Positions 17,262-23,918 of a DNA stretch of 64,000 nt are shown in pieces. Both the position numbers and the translations under genes were made by a program. Location of the stretch: the NCBI RefSeq assembly GCF_024721585.1, contig NZ_CP102629.1:1054001-1118000 (forward strand), written 5' to 3'. Position 1 is the first letter of the stretch. Every line of letters starts with the position of its first letter. The DNA is from Sphingomicrobium aestuariivivum. Its GTDB lineage: Bacteria; Pseudomonadota; Alphaproteobacteria; Sphingomonadales; Sphingomonadaceae. The notes under the pieces were generated by a model. That model was not told the origin of the DNA, ran no database searches, and saw only the letters and a list, made by a program, of their open reading frames with translations.

Positions 17262-18121
17262 GAGGCCTTCTTCTTCGGCGCCGCCTTCTTCTGCGTCGTC
17301 TTTTTCGGCGCCGCCTTCTTCTTGCCCTTGCCCTCGTCGAGGCTCGCCTTCAGCGCCGCCATCAGGTCGACGACATTGCTGCCCGACGGTCGTTCCTCCT
17401 CGAGCGTGGCATCGCCGATCACCCGCTTGCCCTTGGCCTTCACCTTCTTGTCGATGAGGTCGCGGAGCGCCTCGACATAGCGGTCCTCGAACTTGCCCGC
17501 GTCGAAAGGCGCGGTCTTCTTGTCGATCAGGCTGGTGGCCAGCTCCAACAATTCCTTGTCGGGCTTGTCGTCACCGATTTCGCGAAAATAGCTCTCGGCC
17601 TTCCGCAATTCCTCCTCGTAGCGCAGCGTCTCGAGGATGAGCCCGCGCCCGCACGGCTTCACGCTCACCACATATTCGCGCCCGCGCATGGCGAGCTGGC
17701 CGATGCCGACCTTGCCCGCCTGCCGCAGCGCATCGCGCAGCACGATGAAGGCGTCCTCGGCCAGCTCGTCCTGCGGCACCACGAAATAGGGTTTCTCGAA
17801 ATAGATGGCGTCGATCTCGCCCTGCTCCACGAACTGGATGAGCTCCAGCGTCCGCTTGCTCTCGAGCTTGACCGCTTCCACCTCCTCTGGCTCCAAGAGC
17901 ACATATTCGCCCTTGTCCACCTCATAGCCCTTGACGATCTCGTCGCGATCGACCGGCCCGATGCCTGGCACCACTTTTTCATAGCGCACGCGCTGGCCCG
18001 AGGGCTCGTGGACCTGGTGGAAGCTCACCGTGCTGCCCGACTTGGTCGCCGGATAGATTTCCACGGGGATCGCCACGAGGGCGAGACGGATCTGGCCTTT
18101 CCAGCTCGCGCGTGCAGGCAT
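17258..18121 (-). CDS. ku: bacterial Ku protein, double-strand break end binding
   Basis: A protein of 287 residues. The conserved Ku core begins SWKGQIRLALVAIPVEIYPAT and continues with VSFHQVH, YEVDKGEYVLLEPEE, and the long bridge segment GREYVVSVKPCGRGLILETLRY. The C-terminus is a Lys/Ala/Pro repeat tail (about residues 255-287) that in other bacteria binds DNA non-specifically. Ku homodimers ring broken DNA ends and recruit LigD. The ATG at 18121 follows AAGGA by seven bases; a TTG two codons earlier is open but poorly placed. Forms an operon with ligD (4-base overlap). Confidence 0.95.
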   Translation of the reverse strand: MPARASWKGQIRLALVAIPVEIYPATKSGSTVSFHQVHEPSGQRVRYEKVVPGIGPVDRDEIVKGYEVDKGEYVLLEPEEVEAVKLESKRTLELIQFVEQGEIDAIYFEKPYFVVPQDELAEDAFIVLRDALRQAGKVGIGQLAMRGREYVVSVKPCGRGLILETLRYEEELRKAESYFREIGDDKPDKELLELATSLIDKKTAPFDAGKFEDRYVEALRDLIDKKVKAKGKRVIGDATLEEERPSGSNVVDLMAALKASLDEGKGKKKAAPKKTTQKKAAPKKKAS

Positions 18122-18173
18122 GGGCAATTCCTTTCGAGAAGCTCAAAGCGCCGGACCGCGCGCCCGTTCCCGA

Positions 18174-18202
18174 TTGACCCCGCCCGCCCGCCTTGGCTAA
18201 GA
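18174..18202 (+). promoter_or_regulatory. promoter of tRNA-Gly
   Basis: TTGACC, a 17-base spacer, then CTAAGA, with the tRNA starting 20 bases later. The -35 and spacing are good; the -10 departs from TATAAT, as it does before the other two tRNA genes here. Confidence 0.5.
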
Positions 18203-18221
18203 GCCTCGCTCGCGCTGGTTT

Positions 18222-18295
18222 GCGGGTATAGTTCAACGGTAGAACACTAGCCTTCCAAGCTAGATATACGGGTTCGATTCCCGTTACCCGCTCCA
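18222..18295 (+). tRNA. tRNA-Gly (anticodon TCC)
   Basis: A 74-base cloverleaf including an encoded CCA. Acceptor stem GCGGGTA/TACCCGC, anticodon stem CTAGC/GCTAG with loop CTTCCAA giving anticodon TCC, and T-arm with TTCGATT. Reads GGA (and by wobble GGG) glycine codons. It lies between the divergent ku gene and tRNA-Tyr. Confidence 0.97.
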
Positions 18296-18310
18296 TCGCG
18301 CCATTGGCGG

Positions 18311-18339
18311 TTGACAGGCGGCGCGCCACGCGCCAAATG
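18311..18339 (+). promoter_or_regulatory. promoter of tRNA-Tyr
   Basis: Perfect TTGACA, a 17-base spacer, then CAAATG, 27 bases before the tRNA. This suggests tRNA-Tyr is transcribed on its own as well as, perhaps, by read-through from tRNA-Gly. Confidence 0.45.
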
Positions 18340-18366
18340 CGCCGCCACTGCCTTACTCATCTGTGT

Positions 18367-18452
18367 GGACAGGTGGCCGAGTGGTTAAAGGCAGCAGACT
18401 GTAAATCTGCCCGCGCAAGCGTACGCTGGTTCGAATCCAGCCCTGTCCACCA
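18367..18452 (+). tRNA. tRNA-Tyr (anticodon GTA)
   Basis: An 86-base class II tRNA with encoded CCA. Acceptor stem GGACAGG/CCTGTCC, anticodon stem-loop CAGA-CTGTAAA-TCTG giving GTA, a long variable arm (CCGCGCAAGCGTACG region) and T-loop TTCGAAT. Reads tyrosine codons TAC and TAT. Confidence 0.97.
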
Positions 18453-18674
18453 CCCCCCTCAAATCGCATCGTCGGACCGGCCATCGCGCCAACGCGCCCC
18501 GGCACGCTCGCGCCCCGCGCCAATCGTCCGGATCGCGCCCGAAATCGAGCGACAGATGGTGGGGATCGCCCCGACCTCATGAAGAGCCACGAGTCCCCTG
18601 CCACGCTGTCGTCAAAATGTGGCGAAGGGCGCGAGCTAGGCCCCGCCCGGGCATCGCCCGGCAAGGTCGCGTCG

Positions 18675-18694
18675 TTGTTTCGTAATCGAAACAA
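18675..18694. promoter_or_regulatory. perfect dyad, possible operator of the HTH gene
   Basis: TTGTTTCG and CGAAACAA, 8-bp arms around TAAT, within an AT-rich island about 150 bp before the HTH gene. The symmetry and spacing suit a dimeric DNA-binding protein. It could also be a weak terminator-like hairpin, but no T-run follows. Confidence 0.5.
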
Positions 18695-18714
18695 TCGGCC
18701 TCCACTGGTACTTT

Positions 18715-18729
18715 CGAATCGCCGATTCG
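18715..18729. promoter_or_regulatory. second perfect dyad before the HTH gene
   Basis: CGAATC and GATTCG, 6-bp arms around GCC, 20 bases after the first dyad (about two helical turns). A TATAGT hexamer follows four bases later and could be the -10, which would put this dyad inside the promoter. Confidence 0.45.
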
Positions 18730-18825
18730 CATTATAGTTAAATTGGATTGGTGGTATGTTCCGTCAAATTCCGTTACGCTTGGTGGCTTATCGGACATTT
18801 GAAGAACCGTTCGGCCAGGAAAATG

Positions 18826-19395
18826 ATGAGCGAGCAACTGAGGAGCGAGGACGAGGGCGTGGACGCGCGGCTCGACCGGCTGACCGATGGTCAGCGCGAA
18901 TGCCTGCGCCTCGTCGCCGCGCATCACAGCTCCAAGGAAATCGCGGCAAAGCTGGATATTTCGCCGCATACGGTCGACCAACGCATCCGCATCGCGCTGC
19001 ACACGCTGGGCGTCGCACGGCGCCAGCAGGCGGCGCGAATGCTGGCCGATCACGAGGCCGCGCCCGGCGAGAACCCGTATCAACGCTTGATACGTCAAAG
19101 CCCGCACATTCCCGCCGAGGTCGAACCCGCCCATTCCGGTCCGGCGATCGACAAACAGATTCGGCACGTCGATCGTGCAGGGGGTAGCGGGCCAGTATCG
19201 TCCAATACCGAGCAGGACGCTGCCAGTTTCCGCTACTCCCTGCCATTGCCGTTCGCCACGCGGCACCGTCCCCGCAACGACATGGGGATCGGCATGCGCC
19301 TCATGTGGATCGTGCTCATTGCCATTGGCGCGACCTTTGCGGCGGGGATGTTCATGGCCGGGCTCGAAAGTCTCGCCCGCCTGTTGTCCGGCTGA
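18826..19395 (+). CDS. LuxR-type HTH regulator with C-terminal membrane anchor
   Basis: A protein of 189 residues. A LuxR/GerE-like helix-turn-helix at about 18-72 (LTDGQRECLRLVAAHHSSKEIA, then DISPHTVDQRI) is joined by a polar linker (about 76-155) to a single hydrophobic helix at 158-182 and a short tail. There is no receiver or ligand-binding domain. This makes it a candidate membrane-tethered transcription factor, with DNA binding on the cytosolic side. AGGAA stands four bases before the ATG at 18826; an ATG one codon earlier is equally possible. Two perfect dyads upstream suggest autoregulation. It precedes a small coiled-coil protein gene, a pairing I remember from sphingomonads. Confidence 0.75.
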   Translation: MSEQLRSEDEGVDARLDRLTDGQRECLRLVAAHHSSKEIAAKLDISPHTVDQRIRIALHTLGVARRQQAARMLADHEAAPGENPYQRLIRQSPHIPAEVEPAHSGPAIDKQIRHVDRAGGSGPVSSNTEQDAASFRYSLPLPFATRHRPRNDMGIGMRLMWIVLIAIGATFAAGMFMAGLESLARLLSG

Positions 19396-19409
19396 TCTTT
19401 CACGGCGTT

Positions 19410-19422
19410 GCGACCGGGTCGC
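19410..19422. repeat. GC-rich dyad before the coiled-coil gene
   Basis: GCGAC/GTCGC around CGG, 14 bases after the HTH gene stop. It contains GACCGGGTCGC, an 11-mer found again at 19810-19820 after the next gene. Confidence 0.45.
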
Positions 19423-19438
19423 GCCTTGAGGAGATCAG

Positions 19439-19795
19439 ATGATGCGCAAAGCCGCCATCCAGTCCGCCGCCTATGACGTCGCCACCCAGGTTCGCGCGGT
19501 CGAAGACCAGATCGAGAGCGCCATCGCTGCCATCGCCGAGCTGCAGGGTCGCATGATCCATGCCCGCAGCGTTGCCGGCATCGCCACCGCCACCGGCCAC
19601 GAGGCCTTCGAAGAGGTCGCCGCATCGATCGGCGCGCTTGTCACCGCCCGCGGCGGCATGGCCAAGGCGCATATGGTGCTGAAAGACACCCAGGCCTTCG
19701 TGCCCGGACTTCGCGCCACCGGTTTCGGCGACCTTGGCGAATGCCCCGAGGAAAGCGCACCCGCCGGCTCCGCCGACCTGCGCGTCGTCGCGTGA
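19439..19795 (+). CDS. small helical protein, conserved in sphingomonads, unknown function
   Basis: A protein of 118 residues, almost wholly alpha-helical. Residues about 10-40 (VATQVRAVEDQIESAIAAIAEL) look like a coiled coil; a second helical block (about 55-95) contains ALVTARGGMAKAHMVL. It ends with a Cys-containing GDLGECPEE segment. No signal peptide, no membrane helix. GAGGAG lies five bases ahead of the ATG. It sits directly after the membrane-tethered HTH gene and between two copies of a GC-rich dyad. From memory, similar short proteins occur beside the same HTH gene in other sphingomonads, so the two probably work together, but no function is known to me. Confidence 0.65.
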   Translation: MMRKAAIQSAAYDVATQVRAVEDQIESAIAAIAELQGRMIHARSVAGIATATGHEAFEEVAASIGALVTARGGMAKAHMVLKDTQAFVPGLRATGFGDLGECPEESAPAGSADLRVVA

Positions 19796-19810
19796 CCCGA
19801 GGAGGATTTG

Positions 19811-19838
19811 ACCGGGTCGCATTGCCGTGCGACCCGGT
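19811..19838. promoter_or_regulatory. strong GC-rich hairpin before the four-helix membrane protein gene
   Basis: Perfect 11-bp arms ACCGGGTCGCA and TGCGACCCGGT around a 6-base loop, ending nine bases before the ATG at 19848. There is no T-run. It occupies the ribosome-binding region, so it would probably reduce translation of the following gene or end the preceding message. Confidence 0.6.
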
Positions 19839-19847
19839 TGCAAGACC

Positions 19848-20294
19848 ATGCTGCCACCCATCCTCTCCGCGCTGATCCTGATCGCCATCTGCGGCTACGC
19901 CTTCGTGGCCGGCGGACGCGAGCACAAGATCGTGGCCGCCGTCTCGGCGACCGCCTCGATCGTCAGTGTCGTGGTGATGGGTCCGGTCGACCAGCGCTAT
20001 GGCGGGGTCGAGCTCGGGGTGCTCATTGTCGACCTCGCGGTGCTCGCGGCCTTCGTCGCCATCGCGCTGCGCTCCGACCGCTTCTGGCCGCTCTGGATCG
20101 CGGGGCTCCAGCTCACCACCAGTTTCTCCCACGCCGCCAAGGCGGTGAACCTCACGCTCCTGCCGCAGGCCTATGCCGCGGCGGCGCGCTTCTGGGTCTA
20201 TCCCATCCTGCTCATCCTGCTCATCGCCACCGTGCGCCACACCATGCGGCTGCGCGAGAGCGATGGGTGGCGAATGCAGCCGCCCGCCGGCTAG
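19848..20294 (+). CDS. integral membrane protein with four predicted helices, unknown function
   Basis: A protein of 148 residues with hydrophobic segments at about 2-20, 30-46, 56-76 and 110-130, and polar ends. I recognise no family. The ATG at 19848 has no Shine-Dalgarno and lies nine bases after a strong hairpin; an upstream GTG at 19827 is within the hairpin. It precedes phoR by 33 bp on the same strand. PhoR here has no membrane helices, so this protein could be a membrane partner of it, but that is speculation from adjacency. Confidence 0.65.
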   Translation: MLPPILSALILIAICGYAFVAGGREHKIVAAVSATASIVSVVVMGPVDQRYGGVELGVLIVDLAVLAAFVAIALRSDRFWPLWIAGLQLTTSFSHAAKAVNLTLLPQAYAAAARFWVYPILLILLIATVRHTMRLRESDGWRMQPPAG

Positions 20295-20327
20295 CGGACC
20301 ATGCACGGGCGCGTTAAGAGCCTTGCC

Positions 20328-21332
20328 ATGTTCAATCCGCTGGTTGCCGCCCTCATCGATGCGCTCGCCGACCCCGTGATCCTCGTCGAGGGGCAGCGGC
20401 TGATGGCGATCAACCGCGCCGCGCGCGACCAGTTCGGCTTCCGTCTCGCCAACTCGGACATCCGCCTCGCCATCCGGCACCCGCGCGTGCTCGCCGCCAT
20501 TACCGCGGCGCGCCGCACCAGCCTCGAGGTCGAGGGCCTCGGCCGCGCCGACCAGCCCTGGCTCGTCGACGTCACGCCGATCGACGAGGATGTCGTCATG
20601 GTCCGCATGACCGACCGCACCGCCCATCGCGCGGCCGAGAAAATGCGCGTCGATTTCGTCGCCAATGCCAGCCACGAATTGCGCACCCCGCTCGCGGGCA
20701 TCCTCGGCTATGCCGAGACGCTCGCCGAGGAAGGCGAGATGGACGAGGAGACGCGCCGCCACTTCGCCTGCACCATCGAATCCGAAGCCAAGCGCATGCT
20801 GCGCATCGTCACCGACCTCATGGCGCTGTCGCGGATCGAGGCCGACCGCTTCCTCGTGCCGCGCAAGGAAATCGACCTCGGCGAGCTGATCGAGAAAGCG
20901 GTCGAGGAAAACCACGCCCTCGCCGAGCGCCGCGACTGCGAGATCCGCGTTGAAGTCGAGGACGGGCTGCCGCCGGTGCGCGGCGACGAAGCGCAGCTCC
21001 TCCAGCTGGCCGACAATCTCATCGGCAATGCGATCCGCTACGGCTGCACCGAGGGCTGCGAGGCGGTGACCGTCGCGGTGCGCCGCTCGGGCCGCGACCG
21101 GCTGCGACTCAGCGTTGCCGACAAGGGGCCGGGCATCGCGCCAGAGCACCTGCCCCGCCTGACCGAGCGCTTCTATCGCGTCGATGCCGCGCGCAGCCGC
21201 AATTCGGGCGGCACGGGGCTCGGGCTCGCCATCGTCAAGCATATCGCCGAGCGCCATCGCGGCACGCTCAACATCGCCTCGGCGGTGGGCAAGGGCACGA
21301 CCATCACTGTCGACCTTCCGGTCGCGCGCTAG
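20328..21332 (+). CDS. phoR: PhoR phosphate-regulon sensor histidine kinase, soluble form
   Basis: A protein of 334 residues. A PAS-like N-terminal domain (about 1-100) is followed by the dimerisation/phosphoacceptor helix with NASHELRTP (His116) and an HATPase domain with NLIGNAIRYG, DKGPGIAPEHL and GGTGLGLAIVKHI. It is placed directly upstream of the pst genes and on the same strand as phoB, so it is the phosphate sensor kinase. Unlike E. coli PhoR it has no N-terminal membrane helix. The ATG at 20328 follows AAGAG by seven bases; an ATG nine codons earlier is open. It would phosphorylate PhoB at low phosphate, under control of PstSCAB and PhoU. Confidence 0.9.
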   Translation: MFNPLVAALIDALADPVILVEGQRLMAINRAARDQFGFRLANSDIRLAIRHPRVLAAITAARRTSLEVEGLGRADQPWLVDVTPIDEDVVMVRMTDRTAHRAAEKMRVDFVANASHELRTPLAGILGYAETLAEEGEMDEETRRHFACTIESEAKRMLRIVTDLMALSRIEADRFLVPRKEIDLGELIEKAVEENHALAERRDCEIRVEVEDGLPPVRGDEAQLLQLADNLIGNAIRYGCTEGCEAVTVAVRRSGRDRLRLSVADKGPGIAPEHLPRLTERFYRVDAARSRNSGGTGLGLAIVKHIAERHRGTLNIASAVGKGTTITVDLPVAR

Positions 21333-21373
21333 GGCGCACGCCGCCCGACTGTCTTCAAAAAGCAGCCAACCGA

Positions 21374-21412
21374 GTCATCATATTGTCACGCGGCGGTCAC
21401 ACAGGCTGCCAC
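21374..21412 (+). promoter_or_regulatory. Pho-box array upstream of pstS
   Basis: Four half-sites in the same direction: GTCAT (21374), GTCAC (21385), GTCAC (21396) and GCCAC (21408). The first three are exactly 11 bases apart and the fourth 12. PhoB binds tandem TGTCA-type half-sites with 11-bp period, so this is a good operator for PhoB-dependent activation of pstS. It lies about 65-100 bp ahead of the pstS start; TATTC at about 21422 could be the -10. Confidence 0.75.
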
Positions 21413-21476
21413 AGAACCCCCTATTCGCCCGTCTCATACGCCGGGCCACGGGGGCCCGTCATGGGGAGAATCATAC

Positions 21477-22502
21477 ATGAAGAAAATGCTCCTGGGCGCC
21501 TCGCTTGCCGCCCTGCTCACCGCTTGCGGCTCGAACGGCGACAGCTCGTCGGCGACCGATATCAAGATCGTCGGTTCCTCGACCGTCTATCCCTTCACCA
21601 CCGCGGTGGCCGAATCGTTCCAGCGCGCCAATCCGGGCACCAGCGTCTTCGTCGAATCGACCGGCACCGGCGGCGGCATGAAGCTGTTCTGCGCCGGCCT
21701 CGGTTCGGAGCATCCCGACATGGTCAACGCCTCGCGTCGCATGAAGACCAGCGAGTATGAGAACTGCCAGGCCGCGGGCGTCACCGACGTGGTCGAAATG
21801 GCGATCGGCATCGACGGCCTGACCCTCATCCACGCCGCGGGCGATGAAGAACTGACGCTGTCGAGCGAGCAGGTCTATCGCGCGCTGGCCGCCAACCCCT
21901 ATGGCGGCGAACAGGCCGCTGAAAAGTGGTCGGACATCGATCCCTCGCTGCCCGACGCCAAGATCCTCGTCTTCGGCCCGCCGCCGACCAGCGGCACCCG
22001 CGACAGCTTCGTCGAGCTCGTCATGGAAGCCGGCTGCGACAACGAGACCGCCTGGGAAGGTTCGGATCTCGACGAGGACGCGCGTGACGTCGCCTGCACC
22101 AAGATGCGCGAAGACGGCGCCTTCGTCGAAGCCGGCGAGAACGACAACTTGCTCGTCCAGAAGGTCTCGGGCGAACCGGGTGCCCTCGGCATCCTTGGCT
22201 ACAGCTTCCTCGAAGCCAATGCCGACAAGGTCCAGGCCGTGGCGCTCAATGGCGTGATGCCGACCCCCGAGACGATCTCGAGCCTCGAATATCCGGCCGC
22301 GCGCCTGCTCTACGTCTACGCCAAGGGCCAGCACGTTGCCGCCAAGCCCGCGCTCGGCGACTTCCTCAAGGCCTATAAGGCCGCGTGGCAGCCGGGTGGC
22401 CTGCTCTCGAGCCGTGGCCTCGTCGCCCTCGGCGACGACCAGCGTGTCGCCTCCGACACCGCCGCCGACGAACTGACCGTCCTCGACGGCAGCTCGCTCT
22501 AA
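21477..22502 (+). CDS. pstS: PstS periplasmic phosphate-binding lipoprotein
   Basis: A protein of 341 residues. A lipoprotein signal with lipobox LTAC (Cys17) is followed by the phosphate-binding fold: KIVGSSTVYPFTTAVAE, ESTGTGGGMKLFC and, near the middle, TSGTRDSFVEL, which supply Ser, Thr and Arg ligands of phosphate. It captures phosphate in the periplasm and delivers it to PstCA. The Pho-box array in front shows control by PhoB. It leads the pst operon, 36 bp before pstC. Confidence 0.95.
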   Translation: MKKMLLGASLAALLTACGSNGDSSSATDIKIVGSSTVYPFTTAVAESFQRANPGTSVFVESTGTGGGMKLFCAGLGSEHPDMVNASRRMKTSEYENCQAAGVTDVVEMAIGIDGLTLIHAAGDEELTLSSEQVYRALAANPYGGEQAAEKWSDIDPSLPDAKILVFGPPPTSGTRDSFVELVMEAGCDNETAWEGSDLDEDARDVACTKMREDGAFVEAGENDNLLVQKVSGEPGALGILGYSFLEANADKVQAVALNGVMPTPETISSLEYPAARLLYVYAKGQHVAAKPALGDFLKAYKAAWQPGGLLSSRGLVALGDDQRVASDTAADELTVLDGSSL

Positions 22503-22538
22503 GCGGCACAAAACAGAAGAGAAGACGGTTAGACGAAG

Positions 22539-23918
22539 ATGAGCTTGTCCCTCGCAGCGTTGATGATCCTGGTGTTGGCGGCGGTTGCCGCCTTCACCGC
22601 CCGTTCGCGCGTCACGGCCCTGCGCCGTGGCGGCGAGCGGCTGCACAGCCTGCCGGGCTATCACGGCATCTACGTCTTCCTGTGGAGCGCGGTCCCCGCG
22701 CTCCTCCTTCTCGCCATCTGGAGCGTGGTGCAGGGCGGCCTCGTCGAACAGGCCGTCCTCGCCTCGCCCGCCGGACAGGCGCTGCCCGATTTCGACCTCC
22801 AGCGCGACGCCATCCTCGGCGAGGCGCGCAACATCGCGGGCGGCTACCAGACCACGGGCTTCTATCCGCAGTCCGAAGCGCTCGCCCCGATCTATGCCGA
22901 AGCCTCGAGCCGTTACGGCTGGATGGGCGCCGGCCTCGCCTTCACCGCCTTCATCCTCGGTGCCTTCTTCTCGATGCGCCGCATCGGCGTCAGCTTCCGC
23001 GCCCGCACCGGCGTCGAACGCTGGATGATGTGGGTGCTCGTCGGCGCCTCGATGATCGCCATCTTCACCACGCTCGGCATCGTCCTCAGCCTCGTCTTCG
23101 AGACCTTCCTCTTCTTCGAGAAGGTCAATCCGCTCGAATTCCTGTTCGGGACGCAATGGTCGCCGCAGACCGCGATCCGCGCCGACCAGGCCGGCTCCTC
23201 GGGCGCCTTCGGCTCGGTCCCGCTCTTCTGGGGCACCATCTTCATCGGCGCCATCATCGCCATGATCGTCGCCATCCCGCTCGGCCTGATGAGCGCGATC
23301 TTCCTCACCCAATATGCCCATGCCCGCGTGCGCGCCTGGCTCAAGCCGATCCTCGAGATCCTCGCCGGCGTGCCGACCGTGGTCTACGGCTATTTCGCCG
23401 CGCTGACGGTGGCCCCCGCGATCCGCGACTTCGCCGTGTCGGTCGGCATCCCTGCCAGCTCCGAAAGCGCGCTCGCCGCGGGTCTTGTCATGGGCATCAT
23501 GATCATCCCCTTCGTCTCCTCGATGGCCGACGACTCGATCGCTGCCGTCCCGCAGGCGATGAACGACGGATCGCTCGCGCTTGGCGCCACGCGCTCGGAG
23601 ACGATCAAGAAGGTCATCTTCCCCGCCGCCCTGCCGGGCATCGTCGGGGGCATCCTCCTCGCGGTCAGCCGCGCCATCGGCGAGACGATGATCGTCGTCA
23701 TGGCCGCCGGCCTTGCCGCCAACCTCACTGCCAACCCCTTCAGCTCGGTGACCACCGTGACGGTCCAGATCGTCCAGCTGCTCACCGGCGACCAGGAGTT
23801 CGACAGCGCCAAGACGCTCGCCGCCTTCGCGCTCGGCCTCGTCCTCTTCCTCATCACGCTGGTGCTCAACCTCTATGCGCTCCGCGTGGTCCGCAAATAT
23901 CGTGAAGCATATGAATAG
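22539..23918 (+). CDS. pstC: PstC phosphate ABC transporter permease
   Basis: A protein of 459 residues, longer than E. coli PstC (319) through an N-terminal extension of about 170 residues with its own membrane helices (about 1-20, 45-65, 130-150). The permease core carries the EAA-like loop PQAMNDGSLALGATRSETIKKVIFPAALPGI that contacts PstB. It forms the inner-membrane channel with PstA. The extended form is shared by PstA here and is usual in sphingomonads as I remember. It overlaps the pstA start by eight bases. Confidence 0.94.
   Translation: MSLSLAALMILVLAAVAAFTARSRVTALRRGGERLHSLPGYHGIYVFLWSAVPALLLLAIWSVVQGGLVEQAVLASPAGQALPDFDLQRDAILGEARNIAGGYQTTGFYPQSEALAPIYAEASSRYGWMGAGLAFTAFILGAFFSMRRIGVSFRARTGVERWMMWVLVGASMIAIFTTLGIVLSLVFETFLFFEKVNPLEFLFGTQWSPQTAIRADQAGSSGAFGSVPLFWGTIFIGAIIAMIVAIPLGLMSAIFLTQYAHARVRAWLKPILEILAGVPTVVYGYFAALTVAPAIRDFAVSVGIPASSESALAAGLVMGIMIIPFVSSMADDSIAAVPQAMNDGSLALGATRSETIKKVIFPAALPGIVGGILLAVSRAIGETMIVVMAAGLAANLTANPFSSVTTVTVQIVQLLTGDQEFDSAKTLAAFALGLVLFLITLVLNLYALRVVRKYREAYE

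Larger units (their letters stand above)
18453..18825. other. gene-free stretch of about 370 bp
   Basis: No convincing gene on either strand. The first 200 bases are GC-rich and featureless. The last 130 bases turn clearly AT-richer than the surroundings and hold two perfect dyads (18675-18694 and 18715-18729) and a TATAGT at about 18733. This looks like the control region of the HTH gene that starts at 18826. Confidence 0.6.

Noticed and set aside
17979-18329. Minus-strand frame over tRNA-Gly giving a GIEPVYLAWKASVLPLNYTR-like peptide
   Set aside because: This is the well-known false protein made by translating a tRNA gene; the frame owes its openness to the tRNA and ku start region.
18353-18694. 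Minus-strand frame over tRNA-Tyr giving WIRTSVRLRGQIYSLLP
   Set aside because: Another classic antisense-of-tRNA artefact; no ribosome site and no conserved domain.
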